DNA of 64,000 bases from Stenopsyche tienmushanensis. Its lineage: Eukaryota > Arthropoda > Insecta > Trichoptera > Stenopsychidae. A program made the translations under genes and the position numbers. Below are positions 1-12,100 of the stretch, piece by piece (the stretch's first letter is position 1; the number at the start of each line of letters is the position of its first letter). Location: NCBI GenBank assembly GCA_008973525.1, contig WACJ01000009.1:620001-684000 (forward strand), read 5' to 3'. Under the pieces are notes generated by a model that saw only the letters and a program-made list of their open reading frames with translations, did not search any database and had not been told where the DNA came from.

Positions 1-2
1 GG

Positions 3-366
3 TACTTGTCGGAAGAGTTGATGTCATTTGCAATTTTTGATGACGAACTTTCAGTTCAAGATGAGGAAAAAATACGGTAGATGCACTAAGAATCAAAAAT
101 GTAGAGGTTGATTTCAAACACATCACTGAAGAAGACATAAAAGACTTTGTGACTAGCAACTCTTTATGATTTTTATAGATACTGGGCATCTCATTATATT
201 TTTAGAATAAATATGTTGATCTTGAGAGAATGACTCTAATTTTGAGGCTGCAAAGAAAATGGTTCAACCTATGGGGGTAGTGAATAATCCACCAGTAGTG
301 GGTGTTGCCTTAATGGAGGAATACAATAAATTGGCAACAATCGTTTTTGTTGGTAAAATGTTATAG
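3..366 (+). pseudogene. Degenerate protein remnant, probably transposon-derived, in three frames
   Basis: Three consecutive reading frames give protein-like sequence that appears to be one broken gene. Bases 3-80 read as YLSEELMSFAIFDDELSV and onward to a stop. Bases 74-169 read on in another frame (VDALRIKNVEVDFKHITEED) to a stop. Bases 241-366 in a third frame contain AAKKMVQPMG and GVALMEEYNKLAT. The acidic and hydrophobic composition and the smooth hand-over between frames suggest an old coding sequence with at least two frameshifts. The gene presumably begins left of the window. I cannot name the family; the style resembles widely repeated, poorly characterised arthropod transposon-associated proteins, which is inference only. 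No catalytic motif is visible. Confidence 0.45.
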
Positions 367-3300
367 AAGTAGTCAGTCCTGATATCCTGAATATATATGA
401 TTTTAATATTAAAAGAATATCCTTATTCGTAATCTAAACATTAATTATAACTGTAAATGTTTTGTGTTAGTGATTAGTACACTGTTTTAATTTAAAAATA
501 TTCCCAAATAAAGACCACCCTAATGTTGACTCTTTAAAATAGATCCAAATTTAGATTTTTTTCAGATATTAAACTTTATTAGATGTATATAACGATCAAA
601 AAATATTTTTTAATTATTAAAATAAATTCAACAAACAATTTAAACATTTCAAATAAAAAAGTGCATTTCATTTTGAGACAAAATTTAAAGGCCAAAATTG
701 AATACCAAATATATCGAGGATAAGGAATTTTATTTATCTTAATCTTGTTTATAAATCTAGTGGACGTTTCGATGATCCATCCTTAAAATTCCCTATTTTA
801 AAAGAGAACATTGATTATCGTTTAATAGAAAAATATTGCTTTAATCGAGTGTGTTAAAATACTCGTGTTGCAAAAACTTAAAATTAAAGTTTCCGAATAA
901 ATTCCCTCATAAAATACAAAAGAGCACAAATGCGCCCCTTCAGGCTCTTACAGTTGTACATCTAAAACGTGTATTGAATCTATATTTTTTTAACAGCTGC
1001 GGAAGCAAACATCCCCGAAAAAGTAATTGTTTTTTTTTTTCGTTTCTGGAAATGGAACAAAGAATGGGAGAATTGTTTACAATTCAAAGGCCACAAAGCA
1101 AATCGTTACCCGTCGAGTATCGAGGAGAGGCGAAAAACAATGGCGTTATACAAAACGGGTAGAAAAAAATCTTTTTGGATTTTTTTCACGCCGACCAGCC
1201 AGCTCTCTGTCAATATAAATAAAAACTTAATTTCTCCGAAAGTGGGAAAATTTGCACATGTTTCTAATGTATCGGGAATGACGCAGACGTTTTCAAAAAT
1301 GAATTGTGGGCCGTCGGTGGGCACTAAACAAGCCAAAATACCAGAAACACAACGTGGAAAAAAATTGTTAAAAAAAGTCTTCTGTGAATGTTGGGCCTTG
1401 AAGAGAAAACGTGTTTTTGGAGGAAGAAATGCTTAAATTTTCTTACTTTAATTTAAATTTTCTATTTTAGTTCCGTCGAAATTTGAAAGCCAGCTACCTA
1501 TTTAACAAAATTCTAATTTCATCATAATGGCATACAATCATTTGAATAACGGTCTATTAACGTTGAAGCATCAATTTGTAAAATAGCTGTATCTATAGTT
1601 AAATACTTCTTATACTACGCTATATACAGAATGACCAATAAGTTATCTTTCAATCTATTTATATAAGGAGACTTGGAAAGTCTTTAATATTATTATAATT
1701 TTTATTTCGTATTTCTGCTTAAATTACCTAAACGATTGTCAATCAAAGAGTGCAATATTTGTTAGTTATATTATCGAAGCGATGGCTTTTAACCAGATTT
1801 TATTATAATAATATTTCGTGATAGTTTGACAAAATAAGATCTATTGTTATATACTATATATATTAGGGGGACCCATAATTAATCAATTATTTCGAATAAA
1901 AACGAAAAAAATTGTTACGATTTTATTTTGATTAATCAATCAATTATATAATTTCTTTTATTATTTAGAACTCTTTGCCATTTTTCAAGCAAAGTTTCAA
2001 TCTTTCTTTTATAAAAAGAGGCTGACTTTGAAGAAAAATAGATATTTAGGTGAAAATGAAGAAAAAATCTATATCTACGTTAGTCTCAAAATATTGACTT
2101 TTCCTGCTTAAAATAAGATAGACAATCATGTAAGGTTTTCATAATATTTTGATTGATTTGATACAATTTAAGTGTTGTTTATGGGTCATTCTATAGTACT
2201 AAGCATTGCAAAATAATAATCCATCAGATGGAATACAATTCACATTTTATTGGAATCCCATGATAAAAGCATTGAAGGGGTGACACTGTAAATAATTTGA
2301 GAAAATAATTATCATTTTAGCTTAATTAATTGGCCAAATGTTTAAGCATTTTTCAGTTATTTTCAGCAATATTTTTTTGATGTCATAGTCTATTCTCTCA
2401 ATATCAAATTAATAGTATTTTATTTAAATAATAGACTATTTCCTATTCTGATACATATAGCAGAATTATAATATAAGTAAATTGTTTGTTAATGAGCTTA
2501 AATGCAACCCATTACATCGATCAGCATCTTCTAGAGCTATTAGCCTCTTTAGGGCCTAGGATCTTTGTTCTTATTCGACTGGCTTGAGAAGCTTATTAAT
2601 TAATGTTCGAAAAAGAGGCGCTAAAAGGTTAGTGAAAATGATCACAAAAAAAAAATTATATTAGAATGCTTATTGAATATCTTCAGAAATAATGACCCAA
2701 CTGTGAGACTAAAATGACGAGTCCACTTTGATGGAAAGAAGACATTTTTTCAAAACTTATACTCATGATCAAAGACTTCGGACCTAAAATTCTTCCCCCA
2801 TTCGTTAGGGTTTTTCATACGAGCCACTATTATTCGGTGGCGAATTATGATGGGGATTTGGCTTCGGCTTATTTCTACTTCAACGATCCATTTTTGCATG
2901 TATATATTCTAACATTTCATTAAAAAAGGCACTATAATTAATTAGATGTGTATGATGATGTGACGTTTTAATTAGAAACTGCCTAAGTAACGATTATTTC
3001 CCCCACTTCCTGATCTTGAACCTCAAATGACTTTTAGAAGATTAGAAGTACCATGTGACAATATAAATGAGATATGTCAGTATTGGATACTATACTATGC
3101 AAAATATAAATCATATTTAGTCTTTCATCGCAAATCGACTCTGCATACGTCATACGATGTGTTAGTATTATGATAGTAAATTTATATCATCACCTAAAGT
3201 ATACGCTTATAATTACTTCAAATATTTTGTTAAGTTGTCTAAAAATATTTTTTACTATGTAATATTCGTTGATGGTAGTCCTGAAAAAGAGGGAAATGAT

Positions 3301-3879
3301 CGAGGTTTGTTCATCTAATCCCAAAACAGTTTAGAACTTCTTCTATTTAATATTCAATTTTCTTCATTATATTCCATTTTATATTAGTATATAACGAATT
3401 TTACCTTTTATTTCACATTTTATTTTTTTGGGAGGGAAATGTGCAAAAAAAAAAACAATCGGAGCAAGACCACCTGCTGGTTTGCCTCTATATTCTGAGA
3501 GAGAAAAATTATAGAAGGGATAAACAGATATTTCGCATTTTATCCAGAAAACTACATAGTCATGAAAGTGATTATATCTAAAAATATGTATGGATATAGA
3601 AATGTGCGAATGTTTTCGATTTGTTTCGTAGAAAGATGGGGGAAAGGCGAATACTTTTCCTGGTGAAAATTATTTTCAATAATTGTTTCCGACATTGGTT
3701 CGTATTGGTTGGAAAATGCCCTCGTCGAATATATAAAGTAAAAAGGGTGAGATTGTCGCATCTAAATATATTGGTGGATGTTTTGGATATGTGCTAGTTT
3801 CAGATATGGTTAATTAAGAATTAAAAATGAAAAAAAAAACAATTTCATAAAATTTGCCCAAACTGAGACCCATAGCATT
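367..3879. other. AT-rich stretch without a recognised gene
   Basis: Short open frames between 851 and 1436 overlap each other on both strands, lack recognisable domains and have no splice context, so I treat them as chance. The rest is AT-rich with many in-frame stops. A few GC-richer patches (for example around 2770-2890) show no protein similarity I can recognise. Confidence 0.6.
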
Positions 3880-5373
3880 TTAAGGGATGTTTCTATCTTG
3901 TTGGTAAAAAAAATCTTTCTTCATGTATCGGAAAGAACCAATATTTAAAAATACGTTCAGTATATTTCATGTCGATATAAATTAAATTCGCAAAGTTATA
4001 GAACAACGAGGAGAAGCTGCGCTTCCCAAAGCTGAGGAGAGATGAAGCTTTAAATGCGTTTTTCTCGAAACTACTTTTTCCAAGCTCATGGAATTGCTCC
4101 CTAGCACCCTAGATGAGCATTCTTTATGAAATTTGGCAGACATATGTATAATAAATGTTTTCATCGTATAGAACACAATTATCTAAAAATATTCAAAAAT
4201 GTTTATTTAATAAATAAAAAACTACAAAACATCTTAGTAAAAACACAAACTTTTAGAAAGTGGCTAAGATTATTGTAGTCCCCAAGCTCGGCAAGGATAT
4301 ACATGACGTCAAATCATACAGACCCATCAGCTTACTCTCAATAATTTCCAAACTTTTTGAAAAACTACTACTGAAGGGACTTAAGCCATTAATTGAGTAA
4401 AAACAATCTAAAACCCAACATGCGACTGTGGAACAAATACACAGGATATTCAATAGAATACATAAAGACTTAGAAAACAGAAAATATTGTTCGGCAGCAT
4501 TTCTGGACGTACCTCAGGCTTTTGACAAATTGTGGCATTCGGGCTCACTATAAAAAATTGGAAAACTACTGCCCACAAATGACTTCTTCATACTCAAATC
4601 ATACCTAACCAATAGAACATTCTACGTCAAATACGAAGATGAAGCCACTAAACTCCATGCTATAAAATCCGGTGTTCCACACGGCAGCGTACTTGGTCCA
4701 GTTTTATACACAACCGAACATTCCGACAACAGACACCATGACAACGGCTACCTTCGCAAACGACACAACTCTACTAACCTCGCACAACTGACCACGACAA
4801 CCTCCTGTCAAAAGTATATTAAAACTAATCTGGACATATAGGATGCAGTTCTGGGGTACTGCATCATACTCCAATGTTGACATTCTCCAACACTTTCAAT
4901 CCAAAGTGCTGTGTACTATAGACAACATTCCATGGTACGTGATAAACTAAACGATACACAGAGAATTAAACATACCAACAGTGAGGCAGGAGATTGAAAA
5001 CCATAGCCAAAAATACAAGAAAAGATTGAACACACCATCCCAACCGCCTTATTGAAGAGCTAATCAGCCAAGTCTCTGGGACGCACAGGCTGAAAAGATA
5101 TATGATTCATGACCTAGAAAAAAGATTCAAATGAATGAATATAAGGTCCTCATTAATGAATAAAGATCTGTATGAGCCAGTAACATAAATGTCAAAAGAT
5201 GAATTGAATGTCCCTCAATGGAAAGATTATTTAAAATACAATAAATATATATATTTAATAAATATTGCCTAGTCAATACACTAAATATCAACATTCTATA
5301 TTTAATACTTTAAGCATATTTTTTTTAAAAAATCGATCACTTTTAGTCCCAACAAGATAGAAACGTCCCTTAA
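3880..5373. mobile_element. TTAA-flanked inverted-repeat DNA element interrupted by a LINE
   Basis: The sequence starting at 3880 (TTAAGGGATGTTTCTATCTT and on) and the reverse complement of the sequence ending at 5373 (TTAAGGGACGTTTCTATCTT and on) match over about 25 bases with one difference, up to GTTGG. Both ends carry TTAA, which fits a piggyBac-like target duplication; a TA duplication (Tc1/mariner type) would fit equally well. Without the LINE at 4217-5251 the element would be about 460 bp, the size of a non-autonomous miniature element. Its left part has no transposase frame. A 25-base stretch near 4047 (gcgtttttctcgaaactact) recurs near 53440, hinting at a dispersed family. Confidence 0.7.
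4217..5251 (+). pseudogene. Jockey-clade LINE reverse transcriptase fragment
   Basis: Plus-strand translation gives reverse transcriptase sequence in order: KVAKIIVVPKLGKD, SYRPISLLSIISKLFEKLL, VEQIHRIFNRIHKDLE, YCSAAFLDVPQAFDKLWH (motif A), SGVPHGSVLGPVLY (motif B), and ATFANDTTLLT, where the motif C FADD has become FAND. After a gap come KSILKLIWTY and the C-terminal region with YKKRL. Several stops and frameshifts and the altered catalytic Asp make it inactive. The fragment is 5'-truncated. A 13-bp direct repeat (TATTTAATAAATA) at 4204-4216 and 5252-5264 flanks it and looks like the target duplication. It sits inside the inverted-repeat element at 3880-5373. A second copy of the family is at 57140-58099. 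Confidence 0.85.
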
Positions 5374-7805
5374 GTTAATGAATTTAAACCCTATTTAATC
5401 CACTGCTCTTACAAATGAGCTATCAAAGACTGCAAATCATACACTTGTACTTCAGAACGTGGTTCTCAGTAAAATCAGAATATTTTTTATTTAGCTCATC
5501 TTTATAACCCACCCACGTTCTATGAAAATGGCTTTTGATATGCTCACTCGGTTACTCGCTGGGTAAGGATTTATAATACAAATAAAACTTATTAACGATT
5601 TACGTGATTATTATTTTGCAAAATGTCTAAAGCTTAAATTTATTGATGTCAAAAAAACTAGTAAATATATATTTTTAAGACTGTAAAATCAAAGTTTTTT
5701 TTTTAATGGAAGTAGGTTTCATATTGATGGAGCTTATGGGTTTTTTGCTTGCAGTTTTTATTTTGCTTTTCCATTATTTCTATTTGAAAGGGGGTGGCAA
5801 AAGCCACAAGTGAGCATTTTTCTCAACGGGCAGGGTGCAATTTTCAAATAATGAAGTAAAAATAAATAATAAAAAAGCTCGAAGCAGCGCTCCTTCTCAC
5901 TTTGTCACGCTTATCGTCCCTTAAAGTCCAATCCTTGACTCGACATAAATGCTTTACGACAAATTGTTTTTATCTCTGAAATGAAAAATACGTTTTTATT
6001 GGGTAATTTATTTGATTTCCCACCTAGCATGCCCTATCTGCAAATAAAACAAATTCGCGAAGGTTCCGCGTACAATATATAAATCACTGTGATAACGGGA
6101 AATGAAGTTTATAAAAAAAAATCGATCCTTCCAGCCCCGGATATTTTGTCCTTCCTTTAATTTAGTTTATAGTTGTTTCCTACATCCTGGCGGGCACATT
6201 GGCATTCAAGACGACTATTTGTATTTGACCCGGGCCCCTTAGAATCGATTTGTTGGGCCCCGGGACAATTTATTGAGATCTTCTGATAGCTAACGTTGAT
6301 TGAAAGTAATTTACTTTCAAATGTGTACGCTTCAGATAACACCGTTTATTTTTGAATCGTCGTTTTTTATCAAATGCCAAGCCCTCGCAGCGAAGCTCTT
6401 TTTAAACCATTTGGACTTGCGAAAGACCGTTTACTTAGATCCGAAGAAAAACAGTAAGAGAGGGTCCTTTTAATTTTAACCTAAAAAAATACAGCCTTTT
6501 TTCTTCATCGGGGGCGTAGCATTCCTTTGCGATATAATTTAAACGCGAGGGGAGCGAAAAATGAAACAAACCCACCATTAAATTGGGATTAAAAATTCAA
6601 TATCAATAGTAAGTGTCTAGATTTGTTCATTTGCTAGATTCGAAAATCAAAGGTTGACTAAGAATAATATCCAATCATATATTTATACTTTTGGAGAATA
6701 TAATCATTTTCTAGAATTATGACTATAGTAATAGACTTAATAACCCAAGTTTTGGTAATTTGGTGAAATGGGTAAATTTTATGATCAAGATGACAAAAAA
6801 TATTTCATCGTATTATACAGATTAAAAGACGATTTATGGGTGAATTGAAAACATATCACTGTTTTAACAATATATTTTAAATACCATAGGCCATAATACA
6901 TCACTGACTAATTCGTCGTAGAATGTCATAAAACAACAACTGTTGTTTTATAATTTTATTGAATCGAAACGACCAATCGGAAATAATGGTTACGTTTTCC
7001 AAAATTTGTTAATAATGACAAAAATGACTTAAAAGCGTTCCCAAAGAAACACAGACAACATAGGAGCAAAAAGGTTAAAATTGTTTTATATGCTGAGTAT
7101 TTATTTGGTCAAATGCCTTTTCGCTGCGGAAAAGTTTGAAGCTTTTACTTGTTATATGAAATATTTTAAATGTCTCAACGGTGAATATTTGATTGGTTAA
7201 AAACTTAATTATATGATATCCTAAGGATGAGTCTAATTGAGTTGCTTTTTAAAATTAAGATGTCTTGAGCAATGAAATATTATCTTTGCGATATTTCAGA
7301 CGCTCATTGTGCCAAATGAAAATTTTCAGCCGGGCAAATTTCGTGTATTAAAATAATTAAATTAATACGCAAAATAACAAATTAGTATTGGGAATACTAA
7401 AAGTAACCTAAAACTTTCATTTACCCTTGTCGTAATTAAAAATGAATAATCATTCCGGCTCCGAAAATTTCCATTCCACGTGGAATAAAAATTGGGAAAT
7501 CCTCATCGCGCAAAACCCCAGGACAAAATTGGGGGCCCCCGAATGGAAGCCCGGTAATGAAATCGTATAAAAACTACGCCGAACTCTTTTAGTGAGATTT
7601 TTCCCAAGACCCACGCAGCTGATCCCAACCTTGGCGGAAAAGGTATCCACTAAAAAACCTAAGGGATATATATACACATTAGGAGCCGCGCAAATGCCCC
7701 CTAATCAATATGGTACTGTATAAAGAATGAGGATTCCTTATAAGCTTTGAATCTTTAGAATGGGGCTTGAATGGACCCTTAAAGATGAATCCTTATTTGT
7801 GAGAA
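5374..7805. other. Intergenic or upstream stretch, nothing recognised
   Basis: There are no convincing coding frames. A GC-richer patch at about 6130-6560 and another at 7450-7690 break the AT-rich background but show no domain, splice pattern or repeat partner in this window. Confidence 0.55.
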
Positions 7806-7917
7806 ATGCTGAAAGGACGACGAAATAAACGAACTTTGTCGTATATGGATTATTTTTCCTTCTTCATATTGTTGTTGCTTTCGTTTTGTCATATAACAGA
7901 GGGATATAATAATGATA
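7806..7917 (+). CDS. Candidate signal-peptide exon of the Sidestep-like gene
   Basis: An ATG at 7806 (or the in-frame ATG at residue 14) opens a frame whose residues 14-33 (MDYFSFFILLLLSFCHITEG) look like a secretory signal peptide: a short polar start, a hydrophobic core and a small residue at the likely cleavage site. Within codon 38 (AGT) a possible donor, A|GTATAC, begins at 7918 and leaves one base, which is the phase needed by the Ig exon starting at 31083. The spliced protein would run from the signal peptide straight into the Ig domain. Against it: the donor is weak (no G at +5, T and A just before it), the intron would be 23 kb, and the frame is short enough to arise by chance. Unspliced, it stops at about residue 63. 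Confidence 0.33.
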
Positions 7918-8371
7918 GTATACCGGTTTCTGATATTTTTGCGAGGGAAAAATTGCAAACAAATGTCCCCATGACAGAAGTGCTTTTGAAAAATTGACTA
8001 GTTAGTTTTTATGTGTCCCTTAAATAGAGTTATAGATTGAATCCAGCAGACCGAAGTTATCCGTTTGCATGGTCTGAAGATTCCAAGCACGTAGATTTGT
8101 TCCGTAGTTGACCCGCTCTTGCACACTAACTGTCCTAAAGACATTTTCTTCTTTTACAACAGCCAATTCAGAAGTCACTTCTTTACATTTGGAAGCAGCG
8201 CGAGATTTTAAAAAGCATTTATACATCCAGATAAATCGCATAAAAATAGCACCGACCATATCTAAGATATTCTTCAAACTCATGCTTAAATATTTATTTA
8301 TTTATTCAAAGAATCAAAAGTGTACAATATATAAACATAACAATTTATAAATCACAGATATTAACACTCTG
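7918..8371. other. Stretch left of the LINE; no gene seen
   Basis: If 7806-7917 is a true exon, this is the start of its intron. Small opposed open frames between 8020 and 8350 have no recognisable content. The segment ends at the poly(A) tail of the LINE. Confidence 0.4.
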
Positions 8372-8490
8372 TTTTTTTTTTTTTTTTTTTTTTCTTTGAA
8401 AACGTGCATGTACCCAGGTTGAGATTCAACCTATAACAGCACTCGCTATATTACCAGACTCAACTTGTGAAATACGCAGGTGAAAAGTAA
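8372..8490 (-). other. LINE 3' terminus: unique end, small hairpin and poly(A) tail
   Basis: On the sense strand the AT-only tract is followed by about 95 bases of ordinary complexity and a 22-A tail (plus-strand T run 8372-8393). A small hairpin, GGTTGA with TCAACC and a 3-base loop, lies at 8417-8431, about 25 bases before the tail. Terminal hairpins of this sort can be the site where the LINE reverse transcriptase recognises its RNA; that role here is inference. Confidence 0.6.
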
Positions 8491-9105
8491 GTAAAAAAAA
8501 AAAAATAATAATAATAATAATAAAAATAATCATAAATAGAACATAGAACAACATGGAATAAAAATAATAAATAATAATAATAATCCTAAAAAAAAAAAAA
8601 AATAAACAAATAAATAAATAAATAAAAAATAAAATAATAATAATAAATAAAATTAATAATAAATAATAATAATAGAATTAAAATAAAGTAAAATAATATA
8701 AATAATAAAATAAATAGATAAATTTCAAACAAAAACAATAATAAATAAAGTAAATAAATAAAAACCCAAAAAGGCAATAATAATAAATAAATAAAGTAAA
8801 TAAATAATACAAATAAATAATAGTAAGATTTAAAATTAATAATAGTAAAATAAACATCAATATATAAATAGATAGACTAATTAATTAAATAAGTAAATGA
8901 CTGACAAACAAATGAGCAAATAAATTAAATAAGTAAATAAATTGAATACATAAAATAGGTAAATAAATAAATAAATAAGATAACTCAATAATTGATAATA
9001 GATAAATAAAATAATTCAATAATTGATGATAGATAAATAAAATAGTTCAATAACTTAAATAGATAAATAACAAAAATAAAATAAATAAATCAATTTAATC
9101 AATTC
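8491..9105 (-). repeat. AT-only low-complexity tract in the LINE 3' UTR
   Basis: About 0.6 kb of imperfect TAA/TAAA/TAAAT units on the plus strand (TTTA/TTA units on the LINE sense strand) lies between the ORF2 stop and the unique 3' end. Because the sense strand is T-rich, it is not an expanded poly(A) tail. A sub-repeat of about 35 bp (ataattcaataattgatgat type) recurs around 8980-9050. It may be a replicated part of the element or a microsatellite that grew inside its 3' UTR. Confidence 0.85.
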
Positions 9106-9192
9106 AAAGAGGGAAATGGAGGCAAACGCACGGCCACTGTGTGGGTTACGAGAGTGAAAGAACGAGAAAGTTGGGGGCGGAGGCCTAGAATG

Positions 9193-12100
9193 TTAAGTTA
9201 CAGCGTCAGCCACGAGGGTTCTTGGATCGATCCAATGCGCCTCGTAGTACTCACCTGGAGCGCCTTTAGCGCCGAAACTTGTGCAAAATGCATTGAAGGC
9301 GCTGAAGGCACCAGGACGGGCTACCAGATCCCTGTGTCCCACAGGCCCCTCACGTGACGCGCGCACTCGGCGTAGGAGCTCCTCTCTTTCAGATGCCATC
9401 CCAGGACATGACCACAGAATGTGATCTGCGTCCATGCACCGATCACCGCATGGACACTCCGAGGTGTTCGCGAGGCCAAGCCCCATTAAGTGAGCGCTAA
9501 AACGGCCATGTCCCGTGAGGAACTGTGATGTCCAGTGATTAGGACATATCCAAGGAAATTTATTCCTCCGTTGAACGGAGTCGAAGAACAAATAAAGATG
9601 GCGCCCAGTGGTCGAAGATGACCACCTACACTCCCATTCCTCCAACGCAGCCCTCCGTGCCCACTCTCTCAGATCTCTCGAACCCACAATCGTCACGTCC
9701 TCGGGATTGAGGACTTGTTTGCCGACTTTAACTACTTGTCCGTTTTCCCGTCGAAATTTGCAGGCGCTGACCTGCATTTTTAGATCGAGGGGTAATATTC
9801 CAGCTAGTACCGGGAGGCTGTCTGTTGAGACTGTCCGGTAGGCCCCGGTGATGCGGAGTAGCGGCAGTCTTTGTGCACTGTTAAGGCGTCTATGGCTGGT
9901 TTTGCACATGCCGTATCTTCCTAGTCTTTCGGACCATGCCCCGGCTCCGTATAGCGCAATGCTGACATATATGGCATCATAGGCGATGCGCATGTTATCC
10001 CTGCTAAGGCCCCAATTCGCTCCAGCAAGTCTGGACATCTTGCTAAACGCCCTTGCAGCTTTGGCAGTCGCGTCAGCGATATTTTGTTTGAACTGGCATC
10101 CTTCGCTTAACGTGACGCCCAAATAGGTTGTGTGCTTTTTGAATGGCACCACATCTCCGCCCAGTTTGACTGACGGCGCGCGTAGCCCTTTTGGGCCTTT
10201 CAGCATGATCCCTACTGATTTTTTGGGCGCGAATGTAAGCTTGTTTCTAACGCTCCAGTCCCAAAGAAAGCTGGTGACCTCGTTAGCTCTATCCGAGATT
10301 TCTCGGCGAGATTTCCCGCAAACCAATATGGTGAGGTCGTCGGCATAGGCCACGAGGTCACAGCCGGTTGGCAGCGCAGACTGTAGAACGTCGTCAAGCA
10401 CGATGTTCCACAGTAGTGGTCCCAATACAGAGCCTTGCGGGCATCCCATTGTGAGCTTGCGTTCAATCATCTCACCTCCTGCCTGAGCAACGACGGTTCT
10501 GTTGGACAAATAACTTCTAGTGAGGTTGATCAAATTGGTGGGAATTCCACTTCTTCGAAGTCTAATAATGATCAAATCCCACCAGGTGTTGTCGAAAGCT
10601 CCTTGGAAATCAAGAAGTAATGCCATAACGTATTTGGAGCTGGAATTTTCGACTGTGCTGATGACCTTTTGTAAGGCATGCACAGTCGACTTCCCTGGTC
10701 TGAAACCGAACTGCTTGTCAGAAAGAGGCTTAGTGCCTTCATAAGTCAAGTTCAGTCTGTTAGCCATTATTTTTTCCAGCAGTTTACCAAGTAGTGGAAG
10801 GAGAACGATAATCCGATGGGCCTTTGGCTCGCTGGGTGGTTTTTCCGTTTTCGCCTTGGGCAGTATCACCGCCAGTCCCACTTTCCAGCAACTGGGGAAA
10901 ACTCCGCAGCGGAAACATTCTCTGTAGATATGACAGAGGTCGACATCAATTTGGGGGTATGCACGCTTGATTATCCTGCCATCAATTCTGTCTATTCCCG
11001 GAGACTTCATGGAGTTTAGGTTTTTAACCAGTTCTTCTAGTTCTTCCAAGTCGGGCAGAGTAGCATTTGGCCCCTCATGGGAAGTTTCTGATGAGGCTTC
11101 TGCTCTGATGGCTTTGTGTATCGGCAGGTCCGTTTCTGGAGTGTCATGAGGTAACAGAGTTTTTAGTAAGAAGTTCATGGATTGAGTCATGTTTGTGGCA
11201 ATAATGTTCGTAGTGGGGTCCCGGATTCCAGCACTGACTTTGCTGGGTCCCGTGGAAATGGCTTTGTATGCTGGCCCCCAGGGGCTTGGCCTCCTCTGCT
11301 CGTTAATAAACTCTCTCCACGATGTCAGCTTAGCCTTACCAATGGCCATCTTGTATTGGGCTGCTAGCCTTTTCCTAAAGACAGCAAGTCTTTTTAATTC
11401 GTCAGGAGGGCAGTTTTGTTTGTCTCTCCTGGCTAGTTGCCATTTCCTCCTCGCTCTGCGAAGGAGCGCCCTTTGTAGGGACAATTCTGCGCTCCACCAA
11501 GGGGGTACGGACTTCCTTGTGGCGGAAGATCTTCCAAGTCCATCCTCAGCCGCCTCCATGATAGCAGCATTGAGTTTTTCTGCAGCTTGTTCCGCGCCTA
11601 GAGTATGGCAAAGTACGACACTGTCAAAACTCTCCATTTTTTTAGCTAGAGGCTCATCTAGCTCCTCTATTCTTTTCCTCGATCTAAAGCGTGGCGGGAT
11701 ACTAGACACCTGTATTTCTGCGTTGTTTCTGTTTGCAATCTGAGATAGATCAAAAATTATCAAGTTGTGATCGCTACAGGTTGCGTACTCTTTCACATGC
11801 CAGTTGCTGATTCTTCCTGCAAGCGATCGGCTTGTCATTGTGACATCTATGTGGCTGGTGCCCATAACACCGGCAAAAGTGGGTGGGCTACTAGGATCGT
11901 TAATGACAACAAGGTCATTGCCCATGATAAAATTTTCCACAGCGTCATTTCTTCTCGATTCAGAGGGATAGTACCTTGCTTTGTGCGGACCCCATAGTGA
12001 TGAGTGCGCATTTGTGTCTGAACCGATTAGGATCTTGGCTCTGTGCCCGGTTTCAAGAATGCTCATTGCGTTCTGTAGCCCTGCGATGATTGTTTCTGGA

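Noticed and set aside
11189..11743. 184-residue plus-strand open frame
   Set aside because: It lies opposite LINE ORF2 and is explained by the codon composition of the true gene.
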